In this document: piece after piece, positions 1-9,075 of the stretch
Position numbering within the stretch: position 1 is the stretch's first letter
Layout: each line of letters opens with the position of its first letter
Assembly: GCF_020102855.1 (NCBI RefSeq)
Contig: NZ_JADHZD010000014.1
Coordinates: 1-64,000, forward strand
Source: Nocardioides lacusdianchii
GTDB lineage: Bacteria > Actinomycetota > Actinomycetes > Propionibacteriales > Nocardioidaceae
Length of the DNA: 64,000 nt
Direction: 5' to 3'
Translations under genes and position numbers: made by a program
The notes under the pieces: model-generated
Database searches by the model: none
Told to the model about the DNA's origin: nothing
What the model saw: the letters and a program-made list of their open reading frames with translations, nothing else

Positions 1-55
1 CGGCGACGGTCAGACCCTCACGGACCAGCGCCCAGAACTCCACCCGGACCGACAT
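1..55 (-). CDS. Transposase N-terminus (partial, runs off left edge)
   Basis: An ATG at 55 (minus strand) opens a frame giving MSVRVEFWALVREGLTVA before the window ends. A charged start followed by an E-F-W-x-L-V-x-x-G-x-(T/S) stretch resembles the N-terminal helix-turn-helix lead-in of some actinobacterial IS30-type transposases, from memory. Only 18 residues are visible, so the call rests mainly on position: it starts just inside a probable IS end that interrupts another gene. The upstream in-frame GTG at 64 is an alternative start. Confidence 0.4.
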   Translation of the reverse strand, partial: MSVRVEFWALVREGLTVA

Positions 56-124
56 CGGACACACACGGCTGCGACGCACAGGACACCCCTCAGATCAGAG
101 GTGTTGCATCCAGCCCTTGAGCCC
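1..124 (-). mobile_element. Insertion sequence end (partial)
   Basis: The reading frame of a DUF72 gene stops matching its family at about position 125, and the DNA beyond looks like an insertion-sequence end. A probable terminal repeat (GGTGTTGCATC...) lies at 100-124. After a short non-coding stretch, a transposase-like start appears at 55 reading leftwards out of the window. The element therefore continues to the left and only one end is visible. The family (IS30-like) is a guess from the short N-terminus. Confidence 0.5.
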
Positions 125-369
125 AAGAGCTTCTTCATGTGCGTGATGAACCGCGGGCCCTTCACCCCGAAGACGAAGTCCTCGGGCACCTCCGCCGCCC
201 ACGCCCGCCAGCTCGAGGGCCGCTGCAGCGAGTAGAAGGACCCGTTGACCTCGACGGTCGTGAGCAGCCCGGCGACGTGGGCGAGCTCGCGACGCTGCGG
301 CAGCCCGGGCGGGTAGAACTGCCCGCGCCAGCCGGCGTAGCGCCAACCGGAGATGCCGATCCTCGCCAT
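125..369 (-). pseudogene. DUF72 family protein, truncated by insertion
   Basis: The N-terminal 80 or so residues are a good DUF72 (YecE-like) start: [19 protein letters not shown], then [13 protein letters not shown], then the [17 protein letters not shown] strand. DUF72 proteins are usually about 240-280 residues; here similarity ends after FITHMKKL, where the probable IS terminal repeat begins. The frame runs on to a stop near position 10 with unrelated, Arg/Ser/Val-rich sequence. The rest of the gene would be expected on the far side of the element, outside the window. The start at 369 is a plain ATG and the gene diverges from purS. Confidence 0.75.
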
Positions 370-461
370 GGCGACCTCCTCGCACAGTGTCGGGCTCCGT
401 CGTGGGCGTACCCCGTCGGTCCATCGTCATGCCCGCCGGGCGCGCCCGCGCGGCGGCTCAC

Positions 462-467
462 TAGAAT
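462..467 (+). promoter_or_regulatory. Probable -10 box of the purSQ operon
   Basis: TAGAAT at 462-467 is a good actinobacterial -10 hexamer about 50 bp before the purS start. No convincing -35 is visible. The 5' leader carries two copies of TGTCACCCAG (488-508) just before the AGGA ribosome-binding site; their meaning is unknown. Confidence 0.45.
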
Positions 468-517
468 CGACCTCGCCCGCCTCCATCTGTCACCCAGCTG
501 TCACCCAGGAGCACCCC

Positions 518-802
518 GTGGCCCGAGTCGTCGTCGACGTCATGCCCAAGCCCGAGATCCTCGACCCCCAGGGCAAGGCGGTGCTCGGTGCGCTGCCCCG
601 CCTCGGCTTCGACCTCGTCACCGACGTCCGCCAGGGCAAGCGGTTCGAGCTCCAGGTCGACGGCGAGATCACCGACGCGGTGCTCGCCGAGATCGACAAG
701 GTCGCCGAGACGCTGCTGTCCAACCCGGTGATCGAGGACTACGAGGTCCACGTCGAGGACCACTCCGTGTCCGAGGTGGCCCACGAGGCCGGTCGCGCAT
801 GA
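518..802 (+). CDS. purS: Phosphoribosylformylglycinamidine synthase subunit PurS
   Basis: This 94-residue protein is the small structural subunit of the three-part FGAM synthase (PurS-PurQ-PurL), step four of de novo purine synthesis. It shows the family pattern: an N-terminal strand [20 protein letters not shown], then [17 protein letters not shown] and the C-terminal [13 protein letters not shown]. The GTG at 518 is chosen because AGGA lies 8 nt upstream and the protein then begins exactly where PurS proteins begin. It overlaps purQ by ATGA, so the two are translationally coupled. purL is about 5.9 kb downstream, outside this operon. Confidence 0.95.
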   Translation: MARVVVDVMPKPEILDPQGKAVLGALPRLGFDLVTDVRQGKRFELQVDGEITDAVLAEIDKVAETLLSNPVIEDYEVHVEDHSVSEVAHEAGRA

Positions 803-1467
803 AGGTCGGCGTCGTCACCTTCCCCGGCTCGCTCGACGACGTCGACGCGCGCCGCGCGGTCTCCATCGGCGGCAACGAGGCGGTCGCGCTGTGGCACGGC
901 GACGAGGACCTCAAGGGCGTGGACGCCGTGGTCCTGCCGGGCGGCTTCTCCTACGGCGACTACCTCCGCTGCGGTGCCATCTCCCGCTTCGCGCCGGTGA
1001 TGACCTCGGTCATCGAGGCTGCGGGCAAGGGCATGCCGGTGCTCGGCATCTGCAACGGCTTCCAGATCCTCTGCGAGTCCCACCTGCTCCCCGGCGCGCT
1101 CATCCGCAACGACCACCGCAAGTTCGTGTGCCGTGACCAGCGTCTGCGCATCGAGCGCGTCGACACCCCGTGGACATCGGCGTACGCCGCCGGCGCCGAG
1201 GTCACGATCGTGCTCAAGAACGGCGAGGGCGGCTTCGTGGCCGACGAGCCCACCCTCGACCGGCTCGAGGGCGAGGGCCTCGTCGTGGCGCGCTACCTCG
1301 ACGACAACCCCAACGGCTCGCTGCGCGACATCGCCGGCATCTCCAACGAGCGCGGCAACGTCGTCGGCCTGATGCCCCACCCCGAGCACGCGGTCGAGGA
1401 CCTCACGGGTCCCGGCACCGACGGGCTCGGGTTCTTCACCTCGCTCGTCGAGCGCGCTTTCGCATGA
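799..1467 (+). CDS. purQ: Phosphoribosylformylglycinamidine synthase subunit PurQ
   Basis: This is the class I glutamine amidotransferase subunit of FGAM synthase; it releases ammonia from glutamine for PurL. The 222 residues are normal for the family. The nucleophile is Cys85 in GICNGFQ, and the partner pair His194/Glu196 sits in MPHPEHAVE. The oxyanion region [16 protein letters not shown] is intact. Its ATG overlaps the purS stop, and its own stop overlaps the start of the next gene, making a tight three-gene operon. Confidence 0.97.
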   Translation: MKVGVVTFPGSLDDVDARRAVSIGGNEAVALWHGDEDLKGVDAVVLPGGFSYGDYLRCGAISRFAPVMTSVIEAAGKGMPVLGICNGFQILCESHLLPGALIRNDHRKFVCRDQRLRIERVDTPWTSAYAAGAEVTIVLKNGEGGFVADEPTLDRLEGEGLVVARYLDDNPNGSLRDIAGISNERGNVVGLMPHPEHAVEDLTGPGTDGLGFFTSLVERAFA

Positions 1468-1910
1468 TCACCCCCCGCCGGCTCTTCCGCACCGCCGCCC
1501 TCGCGGAGGCCGTCACCTGGGCGCTCCTCCTGACGGGCATGTTCCTCAAGTACGTCACCGAGACCACCGAGCTCGGCGTGCAGGTCTTCGGCATGGTCCA
1601 CGGCGTCGTCTTCGTGGCCTACTGCCTGGCCGCCGTGCTCGTCGCGGTCGACCAGAAGTGGTCGCTGGGTCGCCTCGCGCTGGGGCTGGTGGCCGCGGTC
1701 CCGCCGTTCGCCACGATCCCCTTCGAGAGGTACGCCGAGCGCACCGGGCTCCTGGGTGAGCACTGGCGCCTGCGGAGCGAGCAGCCGACTGGTCCGGTCG
1801 AGCGCATCACGGCGTGGCTGCTGCGCCGTCCGGCCCAGGGCCTGCTCGTCGGGCTGGTGGCCGTCGCCGGCCTCACCGGCGTGGCGCTGGTCCTCGGCCC
1901 GCCCGCCTGA
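1464..1910 (+). CDS. DUF3817 family membrane protein
   Basis: A 148-residue membrane protein starting at the ATG that overlaps the purQ stop. It has the DUF3817 signature: an N-terminal helix with [24 protein letters not shown], then [20 protein letters not shown], and a third helix ending in [11 protein letters not shown]. An extra hydrophobic segment lies at the C-terminus ([18 protein letters not shown]). The function of the family is unknown. Its close coupling to purQ may only reflect operon packing, since similar proteins are common near housekeeping genes in actinobacteria. Confidence 0.8.
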   Translation: MITPRRLFRTAALAEAVTWALLLTGMFLKYVTETTELGVQVFGMVHGVVFVAYCLAAVLVAVDQKWSLGRLALGLVAAVPPFATIPFERYAERTGLLGEHWRLRSEQPTGPVERITAWLLRRPAQGLLVGLVAVAGLTGVALVLGPPA

Positions 1911-1916
1911 TCGGCT

Positions 1917-3269
1917 TCAGCGACCCTGCTGCAGCTTGTTCCAGGTCTGGCGGGTCGCGACGCCCGAGACGGGGATGCGCAGACGGCGCTGGTAGGCCCG
2001 CAGGGCAGCCTCGGTCTTCGCATCGACCACGCCGCTGGCCCGGAACCGCCCGGCCCCGGCTGCGTTCAGTGCCCGCTGGAGCCGGTGGACCGACTCGCCG
2101 ACCGAGCCGCGCTTGACCGTCGTACGGGCACCGGCGGCGAGCAGCGCGGTCCAGTGCCGCTTCTCGAAGGTGTCGGTCGGGGTGAACTTCCGCTTCGCCT
2201 GCCAGGCGCGCGCCGCCGCGACCGTCGCTGCGTCGTAGGAGCCGTTGACCGGCCCGGAGTAGGTGCCCTGCTCGGTCAGCAGGCACTGCAGGACCTTGAC
2301 CCGGGTGCGCTGGGCGGCCGACGGCGTGAGGGTGGGGTACTTCCAGAACCCGAGCCGGGTGCCGGGGCAGCGAGCCTCGGGTGCGGGGACGGAGCCGGCG
2401 CCGAGGTCGATGAAGTTGCTGTCGATGTTGATCGTGACGCCGCCCCACGTCTCGTTGTGGCCGCCGAGGTACTGCTTCATCCGGCCGCCGGGACGCCAGC
2501 CGTCCTCGGGGATGTAGGTCGTCGAGGTGTTGGCCACGCCGTCCCAGCGCGCGATCCAGATCCGGTCCGGCAACGCGAACTGGCCCGGGCGCTTCGTGCG
2601 GGCGTCGTCGAGCATCTTGATGCCCGAGCTGGCGCTGGAGTAGAAGCCGGCGACGTAGCCGAGCGCCTTGATCCGGCTCACCCAGGCGCTGGTGAAGACG
2701 AGCGCCGACTCGCGGCAGTGGGTGTTGGTGAGGTCGAAGCCCTCGAGGTCGTACCAGATCGTGCTGCCCGGCCCGATGCCGTACGCCGTCGCGTCGGCGG
2801 CGTTCTTGTCGGCCTCGGCCGCGCCTTGCTGGGCCGCCTTGGCGTAGCCGCCGGTGGGGGTGGCACTGATCCTGAAGTCGTCGGCGTAGCGCGGGAAACG
2901 CGGCTGGCAGGAGGCCTGGGGGCCCAGGGCGATGGGCAGCAGCCGCCAGCCGCGCGCGACCTGGGTGGCGACCCAGGTGGGGCTGAGGTTGGGCTGCGTG
3001 CGGCAGGCGCGCGAGTCGCCGGAGATGTAGATGCCGACGGCGGAGAAGGGGGACTTGCGCCACCACGTGTCCATCGCCTTCTGGGTGGGCGCGACGCACT
3101 GGTCGAAGCCGTAGCCGGTGAAGTCCCCGGGCGTGGCCAGCGCGACCTGGCGCTGCGAGGCCAGGCGCGGTGCCGGCGGGTCCGCGGCGACGGCTGGCAC
3201 GAGGGTCGCCAGCGGTGCGGCGAGGACGAGCGTCGCGGCGGCGAGGAACGTACGGGGCAGGCGACGCAT
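1917..3269 (-). CDS. Secreted DUF1906 glycoside-hydrolase-like protein with peptidoglycan-binding domains
   Basis: A 450-residue exported protein. Residues 1-29 form a signal peptide (MRRLPRTF then a hydrophobic stretch ending VPAVAA). The next 240 or so residues are a DUF1906/Rv2525c-like TIM-barrel domain: GYGFDQCVAPTQKAMDTW, YISGDSRAC, and WYDLEGFD with acidic residues where a glycosidase active site would lie. Two C-terminal peptidoglycan-binding type 1 repeats follow (VKVLQCLL...YDAATVAAARAWQ and SVHRLQRAL...AALRAYQRRL). A cell-wall-associated enzyme or binding protein is likely; catalysis is unproven for this family. GGAG lies 5 nt upstream of the ATG. It is convergent with the purSQ operon. 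Confidence 0.85.
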   Translation of the reverse strand: MRRLPRTFLAAATLVLAAPLATLVPAVAADPPAPRLASQRQVALATPGDFTGYGFDQCVAPTQKAMDTWWRKSPFSAVGIYISGDSRACRTQPNLSPTWVATQVARGWRLLPIALGPQASCQPRFPRYADDFRISATPTGGYAKAAQQGAAEADKNAADATAYGIGPGSTIWYDLEGFDLTNTHCRESALVFTSAWVSRIKALGYVAGFYSSASSGIKMLDDARTKRPGQFALPDRIWIARWDGVANTSTTYIPEDGWRPGGRMKQYLGGHNETWGGVTINIDSNFIDLGAGSVPAPEARCPGTRLGFWKYPTLTPSAAQRTRVKVLQCLLTEQGTYSGPVNGSYDAATVAAARAWQAKRKFTPTDTFEKRHWTALLAAGARTTVKRGSVGESVHRLQRALNAAGAGRFRASGVVDAKTEAALRAYQRRLRIPVSGVATRQTWNKLQQGR

Positions 3270-3347
3270 GGGGGCTCCGGCGGGTCGGGCGAGCGTGGTG
3301 GCGGAGGCCAGCGAATCACACCAGTCACACCCGTCACAGGCCTTCCC

Positions 3348-3371
3348 GCGAACTACAGGGGTGTAGTTCGC
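3348..3371 (-). terminator. Hairpin downstream of the WXG-like operon
   Basis: A perfect 10-bp stem (GCGAACTACA/TGTAGTTCGC) with a GGGG loop lies just past the stop at 3382, between that gene and the start of the DUF1906 gene. There is no U-tract, as is usual in high-GC actinobacteria. It could also be an operator for the DUF1906 gene. Confidence 0.5.
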
Positions 3372-3381
3372 AGCCCGCGGC

Positions 3382-3783
3382 TCACGCCTCGCTGGTGGGC
3401 ACCTCGTCGAAGAGGAAGTTGCCCTTGGCCTCCTCGGCCTCGATCAGCTCCTCGAAGGCCAGCGCGATGTCCTCCTTGTGCTCCTCGAACATCCGCGTCA
3501 GGTGGCCCTGGAGCAGCGAACCGTGGGGGGACTCGCCCGAGAAGACCTGCTCCCACGTGTCCTCGCCGTCCTTGATCTTGCCGACGAGCGTGCGCATGTC
3601 CTCACCGAGCTCGCCGGACTCGGCCTGCTCCTCGAGGGCCTGCTTCTCCTCGTCGGTGAGCAACGGACGGGAGTTGAGCTCCTCCACCGTCGCCTGCAGG
3701 TCGGCGAGACCGGTGGTCAGGTCCTCACGCGCCCCGGCGATGGCGGCCAGGATCTCGGCCTGGCTGCGCAGCTCCTCGCTCAT
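3382..3783 (-). CDS. Hypothetical acidic helical protein
   Basis: A 133-residue, strongly acidic, mostly helical protein (MSEELRSQAEILAAIAGARED, then LLTDEEKQALEEQAESGELGED). I do not recognise a named domain. Its ATG overlaps the stop of the WXG-like protein upstream, so the two are coupled and may act together, for example as a chaperone-like partner or immunity-type protein. That role is inferred only from context. Confidence 0.7.
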   Translation of the reverse strand: MSEELRSQAEILAAIAGAREDLTTGLADLQATVEELNSRPLLTDEEKQALEEQAESGELGEDMRTLVGKIKDGEDTWEQVFSGESPHGSLLQGHLTRMFEEHKEDIALAFEELIEAEEAKGNFLFDEVPTSEA

Positions 3784-4850
3784 GCCGTGACGGCGACGGG
3801 GCGCTGGCCGACGGTGGGCGTGGCGACCGAGCGCGGGTCCCGGGTGACGCTGCCCGGAGCGCCGGTGGCGGTGGGCGCGGTGGCCGTGGAGACGGGCGCC
3901 TTGTCACCGTCGAAGAAGTTCTTCACCGTCTCGATGAAGGACTTGACCTGCTTGAGGATGTTGATCAGCTTCATGATCGCCTGGTAGGCCTTCATCACGG
4001 CCTGGAAGGCCTGGAAGACCGCCTGCACGACGCGCGCCCAGCCGACGCCCGGGATGCTCATGGTCGCGAGCGCGGCCGAGACGGTCTGCACGGCCGACTT
4101 CACGCACTGCACGACGGCCAGCGCGGTCTGCCAGGCGTCGCGGCAGATCTGGACGACGTTCTGGCCCATCTGGACGAGCTGCGCGGCCTGGGTGTCGAGG
4201 GAGGCGACCCACGTGCCGATCTGGCCGACCGCAGCGTCGGCCGCGCCGCCCTGCCAGGTCTTGGAGATGGTCTGGCCGCCGCTCTGCAGGTTGGCCGCCA
4301 CGCCCTTCATCGACGTGCCGAGGCTGCCGAAGGACGAGCCCTGCATCGAGGCGCCGACCACGTCGCCGCCGATCTTCTCGGCGAGCTCGGCGCGGATGTC
4401 GAAGCCGGTCAGCATGCGCACCAGGTCGCACACGGTGTCGTAGGGGAAGCCGAAGCTGATCTGCGGCAGGCTCGTCTCGGTCGGCGCCGCGCGCCGGATC
4501 GTGGTCTCCGCGACGTCGAAGAAGCTGCTCGACCCGTCACGGGCGTCGACACCGTGCGCGTTGTGACGGCGTACGACCCCGTCCTCGGTGAGCGTGAAGT
4601 CGCGGGCCGTGGCGCGCAGGGCCTCGGCGTGGTCGCGCATGCCGGTGCCGTTGTCCTCGAGCGACTGGTTCACCGACGGCAGCAGGGCGTTGTAGGCGCC
4701 CATCATCGTCTCCAGGATCGGGCCGAAGTCGGTCTGCACCAGGCTGTGGCCGCCGTTGCGGGCGATCCCGGTGAGGTCGTCGCTCGCGCGCTGGACCTGT
4801 GCGGACCAGGCGTCGAGCTCGGACAGGTCGACGGTCATCACGGCGTTCAT
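3780..4850 (-). CDS. WXG100-like (type VII secretion-associated) helical protein
   Basis: A 356-residue protein chosen to start at ATG 4850, which has AGGAG 6 nt upstream. It begins MNAVMTVDLSELDAWSAQVQ and is nearly all alpha-helical. A central segment, SKTWQGGAADAAVGQIGTW, carries the W-x-G turn typical of ESX/type VII substrates. A hydrophobic stretch around IPGVGWARVVQAVFQAFQAVMKAY follows, and the C-terminal 40 residues are Ala/Pro/Thr-rich and low complexity. No type VII core genes lie in the window, so secretion is an inference. It is divergent from the two WXG-like genes at 5026-6652. Confidence 0.65.
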   Translation of the reverse strand: MNAVMTVDLSELDAWSAQVQRASDDLTGIARNGGHSLVQTDFGPILETMMGAYNALLPSVNQSLEDNGTGMRDHAEALRATARDFTLTEDGVVRRHNAHGVDARDGSSSFFDVAETTIRRAAPTETSLPQISFGFPYDTVCDLVRMLTGFDIRAELAEKIGGDVVGASMQGSSFGSLGTSMKGVAANLQSGGQTISKTWQGGAADAAVGQIGTWVASLDTQAAQLVQMGQNVVQICRDAWQTALAVVQCVKSAVQTVSAALATMSIPGVGWARVVQAVFQAFQAVMKAYQAIMKLINILKQVKSFIETVKNFFDGDKAPVSTATAPTATGAPGSVTRDPRSVATPTVGQRPVAVTA

Positions 4851-5025
4851 CGCGGCTCCTGGAGGCGTTCCCGGGGGTGGGTTCCGTGCTGGCCTGCTTC
4901 CCCGAACGCGCCGCTGCGAAACCGCGTCCACAGAATTGTTTACCCACAGACGCCGGGACGACGTGTTTGGCCCACCGGGTCGCGGGTATCCCGCTGGGGT
5001 GAGCGGAAGCGGCAAGCGGTCCCTG

Positions 5026-5382
5026 ATGCAGGTCGAGCCGACCAGGCTGGTCGAGCTCGCCGCCACGTCCGAGAGCGTCCTGAGGTCGATGGCCCAGGAC
5101 TGGAGCACCGCGCTGCCGGACCTCGCCGCCGCGTGCGAGGGGCTGGGCGACGCAGCCGGCGCGCTCGCGGTCTCCACGTCGTACGCCGACTCGCTGGCCG
5201 ACGCGGGCGAGGTCGTGGCCGCGCTGGTCCAGACCCTGGGCCTGGGCGTCGCCGGTCTGGTCGACGCGGCCCAGGACGCGGTCCGGGCCGACGACGCCGT
5301 CGCGGCCGAGCTCGAGCGTGCGGCCCACCACGTCGCGCTCGACGGCTTCGACGGCGGACCCCGCGGACCGAGGGGGAGCTGA
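5026..5382 (+). CDS. Small WXG100-like helical protein
   Basis: A 118-residue helical protein starting MQVEPTRLVELAATSESVL. It has the size and rhythm of actinobacterial ESX-type small helical-hairpin proteins, with WSTALPDLAAACEGLG in the first half and Ala/Val-rich helices after. The start is uncertain: an in-frame GTG at 4999 would add nine residues, and neither start has a clear ribosome-binding site. It lies 1 nt upstream of the next gene's GTG, so the two form an operon, paired as such proteins usually are. Confidence 0.6.
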   Translation: MQVEPTRLVELAATSESVLRSMAQDWSTALPDLAAACEGLGDAAGALAVSTSYADSLADAGEVVAALVQTLGLGVAGLVDAAQDAVRADDAVAAELERAAHHVALDGFDGGPRGPRGS

Positions 5383-5383
5383 C

Positions 5384-6652
5384 GTGCCCGCCCACCCCTG
5401 GCAGCTGCGTGCGGACGTGCGCCCACTCGACGAGGCGGCCGAGATGTGGACCCGGATCGCCGAGCGGATGGCGCGCCACGGCGACGAGCTCGTGGAGGCG
5501 GCCCGGCGTGCGACGGAGGGATGGGACGCGGCGGCCGCGGAGAGCTATGACCAGCACCGCCGCCAGGTCCTGGTCAACCTCGACCGGTTCACCGCGCTGG
5601 CCGGGCAGGTCTCGCTGTCGCTGCGCACGATCAGCTCGATCGTCACCTCCTCGCAGAAGGAGCTCGACCAGGCCTGGACGACGGTCGCGGTCATTCCCCA
5701 CGAGGTCGTGGGCGAGTCGCGCCACCTCGTCTTCCACCCCTCGGAGGACGACGACCGCGGCAAGGTCGACCGCGGCCAGCTGCAGGCCGAGGAGATCCGT
5801 GGCCGCCTGACGCTGTCGCTGGACCAGGAGAGCGCCCGGCTGCGGGCCGCACGCGCCGAGCTCGTCGACGTACGCTCCCGGCTCACCGAGCTCGCCGGCG
5901 GCGACTTCCCCGGAGGCTGGGGCGGCGACGGCCAGGAGTTCGGGGTCGGCACGATGGTGGTGCCGTCGACCTCGGTCCCCGGATCTGCCCAGACAGGCGT
6001 GGGAGCCCTGCCCCCGATCGCGTCGGTCTCCGTGTCCGTGCCCGACCTCACCGGCCTCGCGTCCACCGGTCTCGCGCCGGTCGCGGGGGCCGCCGGTGCG
6101 CTTCTCGGCCGGCGCGGGGCGGGCCGGCGTTCCGCGAGCAGCGGCACGCCGATGATCGGCGGGATGGCGGCGGGCGCGATGGGGGCCCGGGCCGGCGGCG
6201 CGTCGCGCCAGGTGACGGGCGGTCGAGCCGGTTCGCGCCGGCTGGCGACGCCGCGCCTGGACGGTCCCGACGACGGCGCCTCGCGCGGATCGGGCTCGGC
6301 CGCAGCGGGCGCCCACGCAGCCAGGGGCGCCAGGGCCGTCCCCCGGGTCGGCGATCCGGCGGACCGCGGCGCGTCCCGTCAGGACGTTGAGAGGGATGCG
6401 GAGAAGGAGGCCAAGCGCGCGCTGCTCGAGGAGAAGCGGGCCGAGCGGGCCGCCCGGAAGGCGCAGCGCGAGGCCGAGCGGGGCGGCGAGCGGGATGCCG
6501 GGCGCGACCCCGGCGCCACTGACGAGAGGGACGTCGACGTCGAGCTCGAGGGCGACCTCGACGTCCCCGACGAGGACGACGCCGAGCGCCCCGCAGCGAT
6601 CACGGTCGTCCACTATGCGCCCGGCGAGGAGCCCGGGGAGCCGCGGCGGTAG
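5384..6652 (+). CDS. WXG100-like protein with long charged C-terminal tail
   Basis: A 422-residue protein from GTG 5384, with AGGGGGA 7 nt upstream. The first 160 residues are helical ([40 protein letters not shown]) and resemble a WXG100-type domain with a W-x-A turn. Then come a Gly/Ala/Ser-rich linker (residues about 185-310) and a highly charged tail rich in Arg, Glu and Asp ([19 protein letters not shown], then an acidic stretch). This suggests a surface-exposed or substrate-like protein paired with the small upstream gene. There is no recognisable enzymatic toxin domain. Confidence 0.6.
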   Translation: MPAHPWQLRADVRPLDEAAEMWTRIAERMARHGDELVEAARRATEGWDAAAAESYDQHRRQVLVNLDRFTALAGQVSLSLRTISSIVTSSQKELDQAWTTVAVIPHEVVGESRHLVFHPSEDDDRGKVDRGQLQAEEIRGRLTLSLDQESARLRAARAELVDVRSRLTELAGGDFPGGWGGDGQEFGVGTMVVPSTSVPGSAQTGVGALPPIASVSVSVPDLTGLASTGLAPVAGAAGALLGRRGAGRRSASSGTPMIGGMAAGAMGARAGGASRQVTGGRAGSRRLATPRLDGPDDGASRGSGSAAAGAHAARGARAVPRVGDPADRGASRQDVERDAEKEAKRALLEEKRAERAARKAQREAERGGERDAGRDPGATDERDVDVELEGDLDVPDEDDAERPAAITVVHYAPGEEPGEPRR

Positions 6653-6655
6653 ATT
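6650..6655 (+). promoter_or_regulatory. Leaderless -10 box of purL
   Basis: TAGATT ends 7 nt before the purL GTG, so transcription probably starts at or next to the start codon. The arrangement TAGATTGGGGGTCGTGCCC is nearly the same as that before purF (20749-20766), which suggests the two purine genes are expressed alike. Confidence 0.55.
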
Positions 6656-6662
6656 GGGGGTC

Positions 6663-8975
6663 GTGCCCGAGACGAGCGTCCACCGGTCCGCATCCACCAC
6701 CTCCGGCGCCTCCGGCACCCTCGACACGGTCGCCATCGCCGCGGCCGACGCCGAGCGGGACCAGCCGTGGGCCGAGCTGGGCCTGAAGGCCGACGAGTAC
6801 GCCCGGATCCGCGAGATCCTCGGACGCCGGCCGACGAGCTCGGAGCTCGCGATGTACAGCGTCATGTGGAGCGAGCACTGCTCCTACAAGTCCACCAAGG
6901 TGCACCTCAAGCAGTTCGGCGAGATCCCGCAGACGACGCCGGTCGGCAAGATGCTCGCCGGCATAGGTGAGAACGCCGGTGTGCTCGACATCGGTCAGGG
7001 CTACGCCGTGACGTTCAAGGTCGAGAGCCACAACCACCCGTCGTTCGTGGAGCCCTACCAGGGGGCGGCCACCGGGGTGGGCGGCATCGTCCGCGACATC
7101 CTCGCCATGGGCGCGCGTCCGGTCGCCGTGATGGACCCGCTGCGCTTCGGCCCGCTCGACGCTCCCGACACCGCCCGCGTGCTGCCGGGGATCGTGGCCG
7201 GCGTCGGCGGCTACGGCAACTGCCTCGGCCTGCCCAACATCGGCGGCGAGGCCGTCTTCGACGAGACCTACGCCGGCAACCCGCTGGTCAACGCGCTCTG
7301 CGTCGGCGTGCTCCGCCACGAGGACCTCCACCTCGCCAACGCCTCCGGCACCGGCAACCAGGTCGTGCTCTACGGCGCCCGCACCGGCGGCGACGGCATC
7401 GGCGGCGTCTCGGTGCTGGCCAGCGAGACCTTTGACGAGGGCGGTCCGGCCAAGCGGCCGAGCGTCCAGGTCGGGGACCCCTTCATGGAGAAGCTGCTCA
7501 TCGAGTGCACCCTCGAGCTCTTCGCCGCCGGCGTCATCGCCGGCATCCAGGACCTCGGCGGCGCCGGGCTGTCCTGTGCCACCTCCGAGCTGGCCTCGGC
7601 CGGTGACGGCGGCATGCACGTCGAGCTCGACCGGGTGCCGCTGCGCGACTCGACGCTGGCTCCCGAGGAGATCCTCATGAGCGAGTCGCAGGAGCGGATG
7701 ATGGCGGTCGTCGAGCCCGGCGACGTCGAGGCCTTCATGACGATCTGCGAGAAGTGGGACGTCGAGGCCGTCGTGGTCGGCGAGGTCACCGACACCGGCC
7801 GGCTCCACATCGACTGGCACGGCGAGCGCGTGGTCGACGTACCCCCGCGGTCGGTGGCGCACGACGGCCCGACCTACCACCGTCCCTTCGCCCGCCCCGC
7901 CTGGCAGGACGCGCTCCAGGCCGACGGCGCCGAGGCGCTCGCCCGCCCGTCGTCCGGCGACGAGCTGCGCGACACCCTGCTGCGGCTCGTGGCGTCGCCG
8001 AACCTCGCCGACAAGTCCTGGATCACCGACCAGTACGACCGCTACGTCCAGGGCAACACGGTGCTGGCGCAGCCGGCGGACTCCGGCATGGTGCGCGTCG
8101 ACGCCGGGACCAACCTCGGCGTCTCGGTCTCCACCGACTGCAACGGCCGCTTCGCCAAGCTCGACCCCTACACCGGTGCCCAGCTCGCGCTGGCCGAGTC
8201 GTTCCGCAACGTCGCCACCGGCGGCGCGCGTCCCCTCGCGGTCTCGGACTGCCTCAACTTCGGCTCGCCCGAGGACCCCGACGTGATGTGGCAGTTCGCC
8301 GAGGCCTGCCGCGGTCTCAAGGACGCCTGCCTCGAGCTCGGCATCCCGGTCACCGGCGGCAACGTCAGCCTCTACAACCAGACCGGCGAGACCGCGATCC
8401 TCCCGACCCCGGTGGTCGCGGTGCTCGGTGTCATCGAGGACGTCACGCGTCGTACGCCGACCGGCTTCGCCGCCGCGGGCGAGCAGGTGCTCCTCCTCGG
8501 CGAGACCCGTGAGGAGCTCTCCGGCTCGGAGTGGGCCCACGTCGTGCACGGCCACCTCGGCGGCCTCCCGCCCCGGCTCGACCTCGCCGCAGAGCAGGCG
8601 CTCGCGTCGCTCCTGCAGGACGCCTCGCGCGACGGTGTCCTCACCAGCGCCCACGACCTCTCCGACGGCGGCCTGGCGCAGGCGCTGGCGGAGTCGACCT
8701 TCGGTCGGGGGATCGGCGTCTCGGTGTCGCTGGCCGGCGTCTCCGACGACCCCTTCGTCGCTCTCTTCTCCGAGTCCACCGCCCGCGTGCTGGTGACGGT
8801 GACCGACGAGCAGGCCGACGCGCTGGCCGCGCTCGCCGAGCGCCACGGCGTACCCGTCGCATCCCTCGGCCGCACCGGCGGCGACACGATCTCGGTCGAG
8901 GGCGTCTTCGACGTCCCGGTCGCCGAGGTCAAGGCTGCCTGGCAGGCGACGCTGCCTGCGGTGCTCGGGGACTGA
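6663..8975 (+). CDS. purL: Phosphoribosylformylglycinamidine synthase subunit PurL
   Basis: The catalytic subunit of FGAM synthase (770 residues), converting FGAR plus ammonia from PurQ and ATP to FGAM. This is the short PurL that works with separate PurS and PurQ. Diagnostic stretches are [35 protein letters not shown], the glycine-rich [14 protein letters not shown], and in the duplicated half [15 protein letters not shown]. The GTG at 6663 has only a G-rich stretch upstream, but a -10 box 7 nt before it supports leaderless expression from this start. It begins 10 nt after the WXG-like gene. Confidence 0.97.
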   Translation: MPETSVHRSASTTSGASGTLDTVAIAAADAERDQPWAELGLKADEYARIREILGRRPTSSELAMYSVMWSEHCSYKSTKVHLKQFGEIPQTTPVGKMLAGIGENAGVLDIGQGYAVTFKVESHNHPSFVEPYQGAATGVGGIVRDILAMGARPVAVMDPLRFGPLDAPDTARVLPGIVAGVGGYGNCLGLPNIGGEAVFDETYAGNPLVNALCVGVLRHEDLHLANASGTGNQVVLYGARTGGDGIGGVSVLASETFDEGGPAKRPSVQVGDPFMEKLLIECTLELFAAGVIAGIQDLGGAGLSCATSELASAGDGGMHVELDRVPLRDSTLAPEEILMSESQERMMAVVEPGDVEAFMTICEKWDVEAVVVGEVTDTGRLHIDWHGERVVDVPPRSVAHDGPTYHRPFARPAWQDALQADGAEALARPSSGDELRDTLLRLVASPNLADKSWITDQYDRYVQGNTVLAQPADSGMVRVDAGTNLGVSVSTDCNGRFAKLDPYTGAQLALAESFRNVATGGARPLAVSDCLNFGSPEDPDVMWQFAEACRGLKDACLELGIPVTGGNVSLYNQTGETAILPTPVVAVLGVIEDVTRRTPTGFAAAGEQVLLLGETREELSGSEWAHVVHGHLGGLPPRLDLAAEQALASLLQDASRDGVLTSAHDLSDGGLAQALAESTFGRGIGVSVSLAGVSDDPFVALFSESTARVLVTVTDEQADALAALAERHGVPVASLGRTGGDTISVEGVFDVPVAEVKAAWQATLPAVLGD

Positions 8976-8993
8976 GCTCTCCCCTTCGTTGCG

Positions 8994-9056
8994 TTCCCCG
9001 GGTACCCGGGGAAACTGGAGCCTCCACCCCGAAGTTTCGGGGTGGAGGCTCCAGTT
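8994..9056. terminator. Paired palindromes between convergent purL and ABC exporter genes
   Basis: Two perfect palindromes lie back to back. A 20-bp self-complementary sequence occupies 8994-9013 (centre CCCGGGTACCCGGG). A 21-bp inverted repeat with a 2-nt loop occupies 9013-9033/9036-9056 (AACTGGAGCCTCCACCCCGA and complement). They sit between convergent genes and would act as a bidirectional terminator, but they are longer and more perfect than needed and may be a REP-like element. Confidence 0.65.
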
Positions 9057-9075
9057 CGGGACCGGAAGCTCGCGC

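Noticed and set aside
2085..3575. A 496-codon plus-strand frame opposite the DUF1906 gene
   Set aside because: Composition is Arg/Gly/Ala-rich with no motif; the minus-strand frame has a signal peptide and known domains.
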